This document shows positions 43,940-53,596 of a stretch of 64,000 bases of DNA, in pieces. The stretch's first letter is position 1. Each line of letters opens with the position of its first letter. This DNA is from CAYXVU01 sp964468725 (lineage in GTDB: Bacteria > Acidobacteriota > Blastocatellia > UBA7656). The notes under the pieces are model-generated. The model worked only from the letters and a program-made list of their open reading frames with translations, made no database searches and had not been told where the DNA came from. The stretch covers positions 1-64,000 of the forward strand of contig CAYXVU010000002.1 in assembly GCA_964468725.1 (NCBI GenBank). Direction: 5' to 3'. The translations under genes and the position numbers were made by a program.

Positions 43940-44896
43940 ATGATTCGCAGAGTCGCCGCCATCGCTTGGGCAGTTTGTCTGCTGTGGAGTTCAACTATGA
44001 CGATACGCGCAGAGCAACCGAACGCTTCAGAGGATAAGTTTCTCGGTCGTTGGGATGTCACCGTGCATGCGGCCAACGGAACCAACTACCCGTCATGGTT
44101 TGAAATTCAGCGCGAGGGCGACAAACTCGCGGGGCGCTTCGTCGGGCGCGTTGGCAGTCAACGCCCGCTCACCAAAGTCGAAATCAGCGGCGGCCAATTG
44201 AACATCGCGCTGCCCTCTCAGTATGAACGACAGATCATTACTCTCGGCTTCACCGGCAAGTTCGTCGGCAACAAGTTGATGGGCGACACCACCGATGAGG
44301 AGCAGAAGCCCGCCAAATGGACGGCAACGCGCGCGCCTCTGTTGATGAACAAAAAAGCGCCGGTGTGGGGCAAGCCTGTCACGCTTTTTAACGGGCGCGA
44401 TTTGACCGGCTGGCAGTTGCGCGACCCCAAATCCGCAAAAGCATGGAAAGTCGAAGACGGCGTATTGGTCAACGAACCCGGTTCGACCGACATCGTCAGC
44501 ACGGCGAAGTTCAAAGACTTCAAACTGCACATCGAATTCAAAATGGTCGAAGGCAGCAACAGCGGCGTCTACACGCGCGGGCGTTACGAAGTGCAGATTC
44601 AAGACGACTTTGGCAAAGACCCCGATAGCCGTCGCATGGGCGGCGTCTATGGCTTCATCGCGCCGACCAAAAACGCCGCAAAGAGAGCGGGCGAATGGCA
44701 GACCTATGACATCACGCTCATCGGTCGCCGGATTACCGTCGTGTTGAATGGCGAGACGATCATCGAAAACGCCGAGATACCCGGCATCACCGGCGGCGCG
44801 CTCGACAGCGACGAAGGCGCGGCGGGCGCGATTATGATGCAAGGCGATCATGGCAAAATTTACTACCGCAACATCGTCATCACTCCCGCACGTTGA
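43940..44896 (+). CDS. Secreted DUF1080 (glycoside-hydrolase-like) protein
   Basis: 318 residues with a signal peptide (VAAIAWAVCLLWSSTMTIRA). Residues ~30-135 form a small beta domain. The DUF1080 concanavalin-like fold begins at LFNGRDLTGWQLRD (~150) and ends GKIYYRNIVITPAR. DUF1080 members include 3-keto-disaccharide hydrolases and uncharacterised secreted proteins, common in Planctomycetes and Acidobacteriota. The catalytic residues were not resolved. Monocistronic by spacing; a hairpin follows at 44943-44989. Confidence 0.82.
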   Translation: MIRRVAAIAWAVCLLWSSTMTIRAEQPNASEDKFLGRWDVTVHAANGTNYPSWFEIQREGDKLAGRFVGRVGSQRPLTKVEISGGQLNIALPSQYERQIITLGFTGKFVGNKLMGDTTDEEQKPAKWTATRAPLLMNKKAPVWGKPVTLFNGRDLTGWQLRDPKSAKAWKVEDGVLVNEPGSTDIVSTAKFKDFKLHIEFKMVEGSNSGVYTRGRYEVQIQDDFGKDPDSRRMGGVYGFIAPTKNAAKRAGEWQTYDITLIGRRITVVLNGETIIENAEIPGITGGALDSDEGAAGAIMMQGDHGKIYYRNIVITPAR

Positions 44897-44942
44897 GCAA
44901 AACGAAAGCCATCTGAGCAACCGTGCTGCATTGCCAAACATT

Positions 44943-44989
44943 GCACGAATCTTCTCGCATCCGCAGGAACGTTTGCGAATGATTCGTGC
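44943..44989 (+). terminator. Hairpin after DUF1080 gene, possible terminator
   Basis: GCACGAATC (44943-44951) pairs perfectly with GATTCGTGC (44981-44989), and inside it TCGCA pairs with TGCGA. The downstream tract CCGTTTCGTGTT is only modestly T-rich, so termination is plausible but not classical. Confidence 0.55.
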
Positions 44990-45076
44990 CCGTTTCGTGT
45001 TACGCTAACAAACTTCCCCTGCTGCCAATCGAACCGCGCTTCGGTTGTAGAGGGGGGTGCGAGAGGAATATCGCGC

Positions 45077-46216
45077 TTGTTCAAAAAAGTTCTGGTGCTG
45101 TCAGCTTCGTCGGGAGCCGGGCATATGCGCGCTGCCGAAGCCATTGAACGTGCCTTCATCGAAACCGGCGCGGCTGCCGAAATCCGTCACGTTGATACGC
45201 TTCAGTACACCAACAAGCTCTTTCGCACGCTCTACTCGAAAGCCTACATTGACATGGTCAACAAAGCGCCCGACGTGCTCGGCTGGCTCTACGATCAATT
45301 CGACAAGCCCTGGCAAAACGAACGCCGTCGTCTCGCTTTCGATAAGCTCAACACCCGCGCTTTCGTGAAGCTGCTTGAACAGGAGCAGCCAGACATCACC
45401 ATCTGCACCCACTTCCTGCCCGCCGAAATCATCTCGTGGCTCAAAGCTAAAGAGCGACTGTCCACACAACAAGCCATCGTCGTCACGGACTTCGATGTGC
45501 ACGCGATGTGGTTGTGCCATCATTACGAGCATTACTTTGTCGCGCTCGACGAAACGCGCGCGCACCTCGAACATCTCGGCATCGCGGCTCCTAAGATCAC
45601 CGTATCGGGCATTCCCATTGACCCCGTCTTTACTCGCTTAAAAGACAAACGCGAGATGCGCGCGAAACACGGGCTCGCGCCGGAGCGCACGACCATACTG
45701 GTTTCGGCGGGCGGGTTCGGCGTCGGGCCGATTCAGCACTTGATGAGCTCGCTATTGGAACTCAAACATCCGGCGCAAGTCATTGCCATCTGCGGACGCA
45801 ATGCGGAGATGAAAGCCGAAATCGAAACCGTAACCTCGCAAATTCCCGCCTCCCATCCCGTTGCCTTCAAAGTCGTCGGCTACACCACTGAAATGGACGA
45901 ATACATGGCGGCGGCAGATATTCTGCTTGGCAAACCGGGCGGGCTGACGACCTCCGAAGCGTTGGCGAGCGGCTTGCTCTTTGTCATCGTCAACCCCATA
46001 CCGGGGCAGGAAGAGCGCAACTCGGATCATTTGCTCGAAGAAGGCGTCGCCATTCGGTGCAACAATCTGCCGGTGCTGGCGTTCAAGATTGATCGCTTGC
46101 TTGATGACCCGGCGCGCGTCGCCCGCATGCAGGAAAACGCCCGCAGGCTTGCCCGTCCGCGCGCCGCTTTTGACATCGTAAGCCGATTACTGGAGGTGAA
46201 AGATCGTCGTCCGTAG
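45077..46216 (+). CDS. MGDG synthase/UgtP-like glycosyltransferase (GT28)
   Basis: 379 residues, TTG start at 45077 with GAGAGG upstream. VLVLSASSGAGHMRAAEAI is the acceptor-side glycine loop. The N-terminal half carries aromatic diacylglycerol-side helices (DVLGWLYDQFDKPW). ILVSAGGFGVGP and GKPGGLTTSEALASGLLFVI form the nucleotide-sugar site with PGGLT and the E.N..P block (NPIPGQEERNSDHLLEEG). The family transfers galactose or glucose to diacylglycerol, making membrane glycolipids. Peripheral membrane enzyme. Sugar specificity cannot be read from sequence by eye. Confidence 0.88.
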   Translation: MFKKVLVLSASSGAGHMRAAEAIERAFIETGAAAEIRHVDTLQYTNKLFRTLYSKAYIDMVNKAPDVLGWLYDQFDKPWQNERRRLAFDKLNTRAFVKLLEQEQPDITICTHFLPAEIISWLKAKERLSTQQAIVVTDFDVHAMWLCHHYEHYFVALDETRAHLEHLGIAAPKITVSGIPIDPVFTRLKDKREMRAKHGLAPERTTILVSAGGFGVGPIQHLMSSLLELKHPAQVIAICGRNAEMKAEIETVTSQIPASHPVAFKVVGYTTEMDEYMAAADILLGKPGGLTTSEALASGLLFVIVNPIPGQEERNSDHLLEEGVAIRCNNLPVLAFKIDRLLDDPARVARMQENARRLARPRAAFDIVSRLLEVKDRRP

Positions 46217-46355
46217 CCCATCGTTCATTGCCCATCGTTGAGCTTGATGAACGGGCGCATCAAAAATGCAGACAACGATGGCAACAAACAACGGATGACG
46301 ACCCGGCCAATGAGTCGGCAACAAACGACGGACGACTGACAACGGACTTCTGTTC
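46217..46355. repeat. Spacer with degenerate short direct repeats
   Basis: GGCAACAAACAACGGATGAC at 46280 recurs with two changes (GGCAACAAACGACGGACGAC) at 46317. Further ACAACGGA and CATCGTT words fill the spacer between the glycosyltransferase and response-regulator genes. No coding content. Confidence 0.6.
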
Positions 46356-47051
46356 ATGAAGAATCGCATCCTCATTGCGGAAGATGACGCGAAGACGGCG
46401 GCTTCGATCAAACTCTACCTCGAACACGCGGGGTTTGCGGTCACGCTTGTCGCCGATGGGCGGCAGGCGCTTGCCCAAGCGCGCGCCGGACAGATTGATT
46501 TGATCGTGCTCGACTTGATGTTGCCGGAGATCAGCGGCCTGGAAGTCTGCCGCCTGCTGCGCGCCGAAGCGGCGACGCCCATCATTATGCTCACCGCCAA
46601 GACGACGGAAGAAGACCGCCTGCGCGGCCTCGATCTCGGCGCGGATGATTACATCTCGAAGCCTTTCAGCCTGCGCGAACTCGTCGCCCGTGTGCGCGCC
46701 GTGTTGCGGCGCAGCGGGCAAAAACCGGATGCGGCATCGGAGCTTCGCTTCGCCGATTTGACCATTGATCGGCTGCGCCATGAGGTTCGCGTTGGCAGGC
46801 AATCGGTACAACTGACGCCGACGGAATTCGATCTGCTGGAAACCTTTTTGCAATCGCCCGGTCGCGCTTTCACGCGCCGCGAGCTTGTCGAACGCGCTTT
46901 CGGTTGGGATTATGAAGGCATGGAACGCACCGTAGACGCGCACATTCGCAACCTGCGCCGCAAGATTGATCTCGATCCTGCGCGCCCTTCTTACATAGCG
47001 ACGGTCTTCGGCGTCGGCTACAAACTGGCAACCCAAGACGATGATGTATAG
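46356..47051 (+). CDS. OmpR-family response regulator
   Basis: 231 residues. The receiver (~1-115) has acidic EDD near the N-terminus, phospho-acceptor Asp in LIVLDLMLPEISG, and LTAK with conserved Thr/Lys. The winged-helix DNA-binding domain (~130-228) has TPTEFDLLETFLQSPGRAFTR-type features and ends DAHIRNLRRKID. Pairs with the kinase gene that overlaps its 3' end by 11 bp. Target unknown; a BaeR-like envelope-stress role is possible. Confidence 0.93.
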   Translation: MKNRILIAEDDAKTAASIKLYLEHAGFAVTLVADGRQALAQARAGQIDLIVLDLMLPEISGLEVCRLLRAEAATPIIMLTAKTTEEDRLRGLDLGADDYISKPFSLRELVARVRAVLRRSGQKPDAASELRFADLTIDRLRHEVRVGRQSVQLTPTEFDLLETFLQSPGRAFTRRELVERAFGWDYEGMERTVDAHIRNLRRKIDLDPARPSYIATVFGVGYKLATQDDDV

Positions 47052-48486
47052 CTTGCAAGTCAAATTCCTGCTCGTCACGCTGACGATTTCCGTGCTGGCC
47101 ATCGGCGCAATCGCCTTCTTTTCGAATCGCTCGACGAAGACCGAATTTCGTCGCTTTATCGAAGCCAATGACGAAACGCGCATGGAACGCATCCGCGACT
47201 TGCTGACCGAACACTACGCGAAGACCAGCGATTGGTCGCAAGCGCAAAGTGCGCTCGAACAGGTTGGCAAAATCGGCGGTCAACAACTCGCCTTGCTCGA
47301 CGCGCAGGGTCAGATCATCGCCGCCTGGCCGCCGGAGTTGTTGCAAGCTGAGATTACGCGCTCGCCGGATAACCGGTTTACCATGCGCCGTAGGGTGGTG
47401 AAAGAAGAGGCGTCCGCCAACGAAGAGCGCGTGCGCGTCATCGGCGAAGAAGAGCTTGTATTGGTCAATCCGCCCCATTTGATCTTTTTGAATGCGACGG
47501 GCGAACTGACCGCCACTCTCTACCTGTTGCCGCCACCGCCCACAGAACAGGCTGATGAGCAAAAGGTCTTCTTCGCTTCGGTGGATCGAGCCTTGATCGT
47601 TGCGGTGGTGAGCATCGCTTTGGCGGTCTTGGTGGCGACGCTGATCCTGTCGGGGCGCATTCTGCGTCCGGTCGCTTCGCTCACACGCGCCGCGCAGTTG
47701 ATGGAAAAAGGCGATTTGGAGCAGCGCGTCGAGACGCGATCAAAAGATGAGATTGGCCAGTTGGCTCAGGCCTTCAACGCCATGGCCGATAGTCTGGCGC
47801 GCACCGAACGGTTGCGCCGCAATATGGTCAGCGACATCGCGCACGAACTGCGCACGCCGCTGACCAACATTCGCTGTCAGATCGAAACTTTGCAAGACGG
47901 ACTGGCGCAAGCCTCACCTGCGATGTTGGCCTCGTTGCACGAAGAGGCGATGCTGTTGAATCACCTGATTGATGACTTGCAGGAGTTGGCGCTTGCCGAC
48001 GCCGGACAACTTCGTTTGCACTGCGCGCCGCTCGGAATTGATGAAGCGATTGGCAACGCCGTGAGCGCGATCAAACAACAGGCGGATAGCAAAGAGGTGA
48101 CCATCAACCTCGACTTGCCAGAGGAGTTGCCCGCCGTCCATGCTGACGACAAACGAGTCGGGCAAATCCTCAGAAACTTGCTCGCCAATGCCATCACCTA
48201 CACCCCCGCAGCAGGCCGTATTCGGGTTCAGGCGCGGCAAGCCGAAAGCGCCATCGCCGTCACCGTCGAAGACAACGGCGCGGGCATCGCCCCCGAACAT
48301 CTGCCAAATATCTTTGAACGCTTCTATCGCGCCGATGGCGCGCGCGCCCGCGCTACCGGCGGTGCGGGGCTGGGGCTGGCCATCGTCAAACAACTGGTTG
48401 AAGCGCACGGCGGACAAATCCGCGTGGAGAGCGCAGCCGGTAGCCGAACGGCGTTCACCTTCACCCTTCCCATTCATCAACCGTAG
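47041..48486 (+). CDS. BaeS-like membrane sensor histidine kinase
   Basis: 481 residues starting 11 bp inside the regulator gene. N-terminal helix (~8-28), periplasmic sensor (~30-178), second helix (~180-203), HAMP (~204-256), HisKA with SDIAHELRTPLTNIR, and HATPase with NLLANAITYTP, EDNGAGIAPEH and GGAGLGLAIVKQLVEAHGG. An intact kinase of the EnvZ/BaeS architecture. The overlapping gene order shows one two-component operon. Confidence 0.93.
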   Translation: MMYSLQVKFLLVTLTISVLAIGAIAFFSNRSTKTEFRRFIEANDETRMERIRDLLTEHYAKTSDWSQAQSALEQVGKIGGQQLALLDAQGQIIAAWPPELLQAEITRSPDNRFTMRRRVVKEEASANEERVRVIGEEELVLVNPPHLIFLNATGELTATLYLLPPPPTEQADEQKVFFASVDRALIVAVVSIALAVLVATLILSGRILRPVASLTRAAQLMEKGDLEQRVETRSKDEIGQLAQAFNAMADSLARTERLRRNMVSDIAHELRTPLTNIRCQIETLQDGLAQASPAMLASLHEEAMLLNHLIDDLQELALADAGQLRLHCAPLGIDEAIGNAVSAIKQQADSKEVTINLDLPEELPAVHADDKRVGQILRNLLANAITYTPAAGRIRVQARQAESAIAVTVEDNGAGIAPEHLPNIFERFYRADGARARATGGAGLGLAIVKQLVEAHGGQIRVESAAGSRTAFTFTLPIHQP

Positions 48487-48664
48487 CACCCTCTGGCTCA
48501 TCCGCCTCAAACAAGCGACTGATACGCCATACATAATCGCCGCCTAACATTTGCGCGTCTCGGATCAGTCTTTTCCCTGACCTTCTCATCTTCATCATTT
48601 CTTCATAAGCGCATGCTAATCTCGCCACATGAAGAAAACCGAACAGCGACATTGGAGGTGCGGC

Positions 48665-49783
48665 ATGGTCAGGGGCAAACCGACCTACGCGTTCGTCCTG
48701 ATTTTTACCCTCTCCATTTTTGCGCTTGCACAAACCGATGCAGCGACCATCAGCAAAGGCAAACTCGGAGCCGCGCTCGACGAAGTGATGACCAAAGCGA
48801 TGGCCGAAGGTTTTTCCGGCGCGGTCTTGATCGCCAAAAACGGCGAAGTGTTGCTCCGCAAAGGTTACGGGCAGGCGAACCGCGAAAAGCAGATTCCGGT
48901 GACTTCGAAGACCGTCTTTGACATCGGTTCGGTGTCGAAAGTCTTCACGGTTGCCGCCATCCTGACATTAGAACAACAGGGCAAACTTACGGTCGCCGAC
49001 ACTCTCGGCAAATTCTTCTCCGCCGTTCCTGCGGACAAAAGCGCCATTACCCTCCATCAATTACTGACCCACACGTCCGGACTGTTGGAATATCACGACA
49101 CCGAGGGCGACTTTGAAGCGATGACGCGTGATGAAGCCGTGCGCCGCATCTTCGCGCAGAAACTACTGGCCGAGCCGGGCAAGCAGTTCGCCTATTCCAA
49201 TTCCGGCATGACACTGCTGGCAGCCATTGTCGAAATCGTTTCCGGTAAGAGCTTTCCAACTTACCTGCGAGAAAAACTGCTTGACCCTGCCGGAATGAGG
49301 CAAACAGGATTCTATCGCCATCCGTTGTGGTCGGAAGCGGATGTCGCACACGGCTATAATGCCAACCGTTTCGGCACAGAGAATTCGCCGCTCGTATGGC
49401 CGCAGATTTCGTGGGCGCTAATGGGCAATGGCGGCATGGTCTCGTCGCCCGCCGATCTTTATCTGTGGCTGCGAGTCTTGAAGAGCGAGAAAATTCTTTC
49501 CGAGAAGAGCAAGCAAAAGATGTTCGCGCAGCAGTTCTCGCTCGGCGACAAACGCGCGGTGGGGTACGGCGTCGGCAGCGCGATCACCGAGCGAGGCACG
49601 CGCGTACTCAGTCACGCGGGGGCCAATGAGTTCGGGTTCTTTGCCTTCTGGGTCTACTATCCCGATGAAGACGCCGCCATCTTGATTAGCAGCAATTCAG
49701 GTCGCGCCGTCAATGTCGGCGAATTGCAAAAGCAACTCGCTCGCCTGCTATTTACAGCTCCGGGAGCCAGCCCCAAATCGTAA
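48665..49783 (+). CDS. Serine beta-lactamase-fold hydrolase (class C-like/esterase)
   Basis: 372 residues from ATG 48665, with GGAGGT 5 bp upstream; an in-frame ATG at 48629 has no ribosome binding site. Signal peptide FVLIFTLSIFALAQ. Active-site blocks: SxxK as FDIGSVSKVFT, YxN as YSNSGM, and a C-terminal LSHAGANEFGF in place of KTG. Family members include class C beta-lactamases, D-aminopeptidases and esterases. The lack of KTG argues against a true beta-lactamase. It lies 129 bp before a second protein with the same fold. Confidence 0.85.
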   Translation: MVRGKPTYAFVLIFTLSIFALAQTDAATISKGKLGAALDEVMTKAMAEGFSGAVLIAKNGEVLLRKGYGQANREKQIPVTSKTVFDIGSVSKVFTVAAILTLEQQGKLTVADTLGKFFSAVPADKSAITLHQLLTHTSGLLEYHDTEGDFEAMTRDEAVRRIFAQKLLAEPGKQFAYSNSGMTLLAAIVEIVSGKSFPTYLREKLLDPAGMRQTGFYRHPLWSEADVAHGYNANRFGTENSPLVWPQISWALMGNGGMVSSPADLYLWLRVLKSEKILSEKSKQKMFAQQFSLGDKRAVGYGVGSAITERGTRVLSHAGANEFGFFAFWVYYPDEDAAILISSNSGRAVNVGELQKQLARLLFTAPGASPKS

Positions 49784-49912
49784 CCGACCGAAGCCCTATC
49801 AGATTGCTGGAGGGTCTTCATTAAATCTTCACAACTAGGTGCTAGATTTTTCGACCGTGAGAGTCGGGTTATCACCTCGACTGAAACTTATAAGAAGAGA
49901 GGCTGACATAGC

Positions 49913-52099
49913 TTGAAAAAAGTTCTATTCATCGCATTCTTCGGGTTGCTGTTTGCCGCGCCCGCTTCCGGCATCATCATTCGTCACGACCGCGATGACG
50001 CGCAATACCGCGCTCTCGGCGCGAAGTATGCGGCGGTCGGATTTGTCGGGCGTGACGGCGAAAGCGTATTGATCGCTCCGGAGTGGGTGTTGACCGCTGC
50101 TCACGTGGCTGCCGATATTCCGGCGGGCGCGCGTCACATCATCTTCGGAAACAAACCCTATCCCATTGCCAGCGTCTTTCTGCATCCTGAATGGAAGCAG
50201 AGCCCGCAAAACGACATTGCGCTCATCAAACTTGCCGAGCCGGTCAAAACGATTACGCCGGTCGCCCTCTACACAGAGAAAGACGAAGCCGGAAAGATTG
50301 TCACCTTTGTCGGGCGCGGCGACACCGGGACGGGGCTGACCGGGCCGACAAAGATGGATAAACAAGTGCGCGGCGCGACCAACAAAGTAGACAATGCCGA
50401 TAATCAGTGGGTCTACTTTTCGTTCGATGATCCGGCGACAGCGACCGAACTGGAAGGCATCAGCGGGCCGGGCGATAGCGGCGGCCCGGCGCTGATTGAA
50501 AGAGACGGCAAACTCTACACGCTCGGCGTCAGCATCGCGGGAGCGCCGGGGAAAAATGGTCGCGGCACCTATGGCGCGAAAGAGTTCTATACGCGCGTGT
50601 CACTCTACATTGACTGGATCAAGCAGACCCTGAGCGGCGCAACCGTTTCGTCTATGCCCGCGAAAGACGCGCCCGTCGCGCAGGTCGCAGCAACCTCACA
50701 AGCGGCGAATTTGCCCGACACTCCGACGGGGCGCAGAGTTGCCGCTTACCTCAAAGCCTTCAGCACCGGCGATGCCGATGTGATGCGCCAGTTTTTCACC
50801 GACAACTTCACGGCAGGCGTGCCGATTGAAGACCGGTTGGCGCGCTATAAACAGATTTCCTCCGATCTCGGCAAACTCGAGTTGCGGCGCGTTGTGCAGG
50901 TCACGGACGATAGCATCACCATCATCGTGCAGGCCGCTGGTGGCGATGCGCTCCAGTTCCAATTCGATTTTGAAGCGCCGCCTTCGAGCCGCATCAAAGG
51001 CATTCGCGCGCAAAATGCCGGGGAAGAGATGGCCACCGCGCCGAGCATCGAAGTCAAAGCTCCGGCAAGCGAGGCGGAACTGGTCGGAGCAGTTGACGGA
51101 TACTTCAAAAAGCTGGTTGACGCCGACGAGTTTTCCGGCGCGGTGCTGGTCGCCAAACAGGGCAAGCCGGTTTATCAAAAAGCCTTCGGGCTGGCCAGCA
51201 AAGAGTTCAATGTGCCGAATCGGCTCGATACCAAATTCAACACCGGCTCGATAGACAAATCCTATACACAGATCGCTATCGGGCAGTTGATCGAGCAAGG
51301 CAAACTGGCGGCTGACGACACTATCGGAAAGCATCTGCCCGACTATCCGAACAAACAGGCGGCAGAAAAAATCACCATCCTGCACCTGCTCACCCACACA
51401 TCGGGTATTGGCGATTTTTTCAACGAACGCTATTTCGCAACTCCGAAGAATCAGCTTCGCAACATCGCGGACTTTCTCAAACTCATCGCCGACAAGCCGC
51501 TTGAGTTCGAACCTGGCGCGCGGCAACGCTATTCTAACGGCGGCTATGCGGTGCTCGGCGCGATCATCGAAAAAGTCTCCGGACAGAGTTATTACGACTA
51601 TGTGCGCGAGCACATCTTCAAACCCGCGGGCATGATGAGCACCGATTTTTATGAAGCCGATGTGCCGACGCCTAATTTGGCGCGCGGCTACACGCGACGC
51701 GGCAATCCGAATGGTGGTGAAGACAAAGAGCGCAAGAGCAATCTGCTCATCCTTCCGGCGCGCGGCAGTTCGGCGGGCGGCGGCTATTCAACGGTCGAAG
51801 ACCTCTTGAAGTTTTCGCTCGCCGTGCAAAATGCTACGCTGCTCAGTCCGGCAATGACCCGATGGGCGCTTAATGAACGCACCGAAAAGCCGCCGGTAAA
51901 GGGCGCAGCCCCGGCTGCGAGTCAGCCCGGTCAACCCGGCGGCATGGGAATCGCAGGTGGTGCGCCGGGTCTCAATGCGGCGCTCGAAGCCGACTCTCAG
52001 AGCGGTTATACGGTGATTGTGATGTCGAACTACGATCCGCCGACCGCCGAACGCGCAGCCATGCAGATCATGCGATGGATCGGTCAATTCTCGCGCTGA
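49913..52099 (+). CDS. Trypsin-like protease fused to a beta-lactamase-fold hydrolase
   Basis: 728 residues, TTG start at 49913 with GAGAGG upstream. A signal peptide (1-20) is followed by an S1 trypsin-like domain (~21-240) with His64 in TAAHV, Asp100 in NDIALIK and Ser188 in GPGDSGGP. A SnoaL-like/NTF2 spacer (~268-368) leads into a serine beta-lactamase-fold domain (~385-728) with SIDK (445-448), YSN (539-541) and THTSG. All catalytic residues of both enzymes are present, so it appears bifunctional and exported. The fusion is unusual; the nearest paralogue of the second half is the preceding gene. Confidence 0.85.
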   Translation: MKKVLFIAFFGLLFAAPASGIIIRHDRDDAQYRALGAKYAAVGFVGRDGESVLIAPEWVLTAAHVAADIPAGARHIIFGNKPYPIASVFLHPEWKQSPQNDIALIKLAEPVKTITPVALYTEKDEAGKIVTFVGRGDTGTGLTGPTKMDKQVRGATNKVDNADNQWVYFSFDDPATATELEGISGPGDSGGPALIERDGKLYTLGVSIAGAPGKNGRGTYGAKEFYTRVSLYIDWIKQTLSGATVSSMPAKDAPVAQVAATSQAANLPDTPTGRRVAAYLKAFSTGDADVMRQFFTDNFTAGVPIEDRLARYKQISSDLGKLELRRVVQVTDDSITIIVQAAGGDALQFQFDFEAPPSSRIKGIRAQNAGEEMATAPSIEVKAPASEAELVGAVDGYFKKLVDADEFSGAVLVAKQGKPVYQKAFGLASKEFNVPNRLDTKFNTGSIDKSYTQIAIGQLIEQGKLAADDTIGKHLPDYPNKQAAEKITILHLLTHTSGIGDFFNERYFATPKNQLRNIADFLKLIADKPLEFEPGARQRYSNGGYAVLGAIIEKVSGQSYYDYVREHIFKPAGMMSTDFYEADVPTPNLARGYTRRGNPNGGEDKERKSNLLILPARGSSAGGGYSTVEDLLKFSLAVQNATLLSPAMTRWALNERTEKPPVKGAAPAASQPGQPGGMGIAGGAPGLNAALEADSQSGYTVIVMSNYDPPTAERAAMQIMRWIGQFSR

Positions 52100-52185
52100 T
52101 GAGTTTGCGCTCGCAGCAATGACGAAGGCAATCGTTGATTGGTTTGTGCTCGCAGCGATAGTGAATGCTATAGTTGCGAGCACTC

Positions 52186-52980
52186 ATGGAATCTTCGGTC
52201 TTGCAAATCGCCTGCATCTTTGCCGCTGGCTTCCTCGCAGGTATGATCAATTCGGTTGCGGGCGGCGGCACGTTAATTTCGTTTCCCGTATTGGTCTGGT
52301 TGGGGCGCGATGCGCTGCTGGCCAACGCGACCAACGCCGTCGCCTTGTGGCCGGGTTCGTTGGCGGGGATGTTCGGTTTTCGCCACGATATAACAGAGAG
52401 TCGTCGGTGGATGTGGCTGTTGGGGTTGCCTTCCATCATTGGCGCATTGCTTGGCGCAGTGCTGCTTTTGCTTACGCCCACCAAAATTTTTTCCGCCCTT
52501 GTTCCCTACCTGATTCTCTTTGCAACGCTGCTGTTTGCCTTTGGCGAACCGATTTCGAAACGGCTGCGCGTTTTGACGGCAGATGATGACGCTGCGCCGA
52601 CAAGAGACGCGCCGACTCTGCGTGCCTGGGTTGTCGGAGCGATGGGGTTTCAATTCCTCGTCGCCACTTATGGCGGCTACTTCGGCGCAGGCATGGGCAT
52701 CTTGATGTTGGCGGCGTTGGGGCTAATGGGGCTGAGCGACATTCATCAGATGAACGGCTTGAAGAATTTTTTCGCCTTCGTCATTAACGGCGTGGCCTCG
52801 GTCTATTTCATCGCCTCCGGCAAGGTTTATTGGAGCGATGCGCTGGTGATGGCGGTTGGTGCGATGGCGGGCGGTTATGGCGGCGCGGGGTTGGCGCGCA
52901 GATTGGGCCGCAGTTTTGTGCGGCGACTGGTCATCATCATTGGCCTTGCAATGGCGATTTCGTTGCTCTTTCGGCGGTAA
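52186..52980 (+). CDS. TauE/SafE-family membrane permease
   Basis: 264 residues from ATG 52186 (MESSVLQIACIF). About seven or eight membrane helices. The N-terminal AGMINSVAGGGTLISFPVL and the repeated AGMGILMLAALGLMGLSDIHQMNGLKN half-motif are characteristic of DUF81/TauE-SafE transporters of sulfonates, sulfite or thiosulfate. Substrate unknown. A TTG four codons upstream is a possible alternative start. Confidence 0.88.
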   Translation: MESSVLQIACIFAAGFLAGMINSVAGGGTLISFPVLVWLGRDALLANATNAVALWPGSLAGMFGFRHDITESRRWMWLLGLPSIIGALLGAVLLLLTPTKIFSALVPYLILFATLLFAFGEPISKRLRVLTADDDAAPTRDAPTLRAWVVGAMGFQFLVATYGGYFGAGMGILMLAALGLMGLSDIHQMNGLKNFFAFVINGVASVYFIASGKVYWSDALVMAVGAMAGGYGGAGLARRLGRSFVRRLVIIIGLAMAISLLFRR

Positions 52981-53086
52981 GCGTGGAAGCGCAAAACGCG
53001 CCTGCGCCCTTCAGGAAAAGGGTTCGTCGGCGCGCTTCGCGAGTTGAATCTTGCCGGTGAGGGATGCGAGGAAATGCGTTGCCCGT

Positions 53087-53596
53087 CTATTTTTTCGTGA
53101 ACACGAAGTTGAATTCCTGCTCGCCGCGCGGGCTTTGCGTTTTGCGATGAACTTTCAGGACGCCGCCTTCGCCGAGTTCCCAATGTTCAACCGTCGTGAT
53201 GGTGACCGGATTCCCTTGAAACTCCGCATTGGTCACGGAATTGAGTTCGAGCGTTTTGCCTTCGTTCATCCATTTGACTTTGCGGGTCGCTTTGCCGGTG
53301 GCTTGCCCTAAATTCACATCGGCAGTCGTTTCGCTGCCGTCGAGTTTATAGGTGACAGGTTGTCCGCCGCCCGGCCCTTGACCGCCGGTGATCTGCGGTT
53401 CGATGACCAATTGCCCGCCCTCTTGTTTGACCATCCAAGTCACGCTTTCGGCATTTTGCCAACCTCGCGGCAATTCGCCGCTTTTGGCTTTGTCTAACAC
53501 CCAAGTGCCCGCAAAGTTCGCATTATCGGCGCTTGCCGAAATAAGACTGGCGACGAAGATCGTCAACAGGCTGCTGATTGCAAAAAACTTTCTCAT
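53087..53596 (-). CDS. Small secreted lipocalin-like protein
   Basis: 169 residues. Signal peptide MRKFFAISSLLTIFVASLISASA, then an all-beta region beginning FAGTWVLDKAKSGELP, the start typical of small secreted lipocalin-like proteins in Acidobacteriota and Bacteroidetes. The strands carry GGQLVIEPQ and TTVEHWELGEGG. Role unknown. Convergent with the TauE-like gene and divergent from the epoxide-hydrolase gene. Confidence 0.65.
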   Translation of the reverse strand: MRKFFAISSLLTIFVASLISASADNANFAGTWVLDKAKSGELPRGWQNAESVTWMVKQEGGQLVIEPQITGGQGPGGGQPVTYKLDGSETTADVNLGQATGKATRKVKWMNEGKTLELNSVTNAEFQGNPVTITTVEHWELGEGGVLKVHRKTQSPRGEQEFNFVFTKK

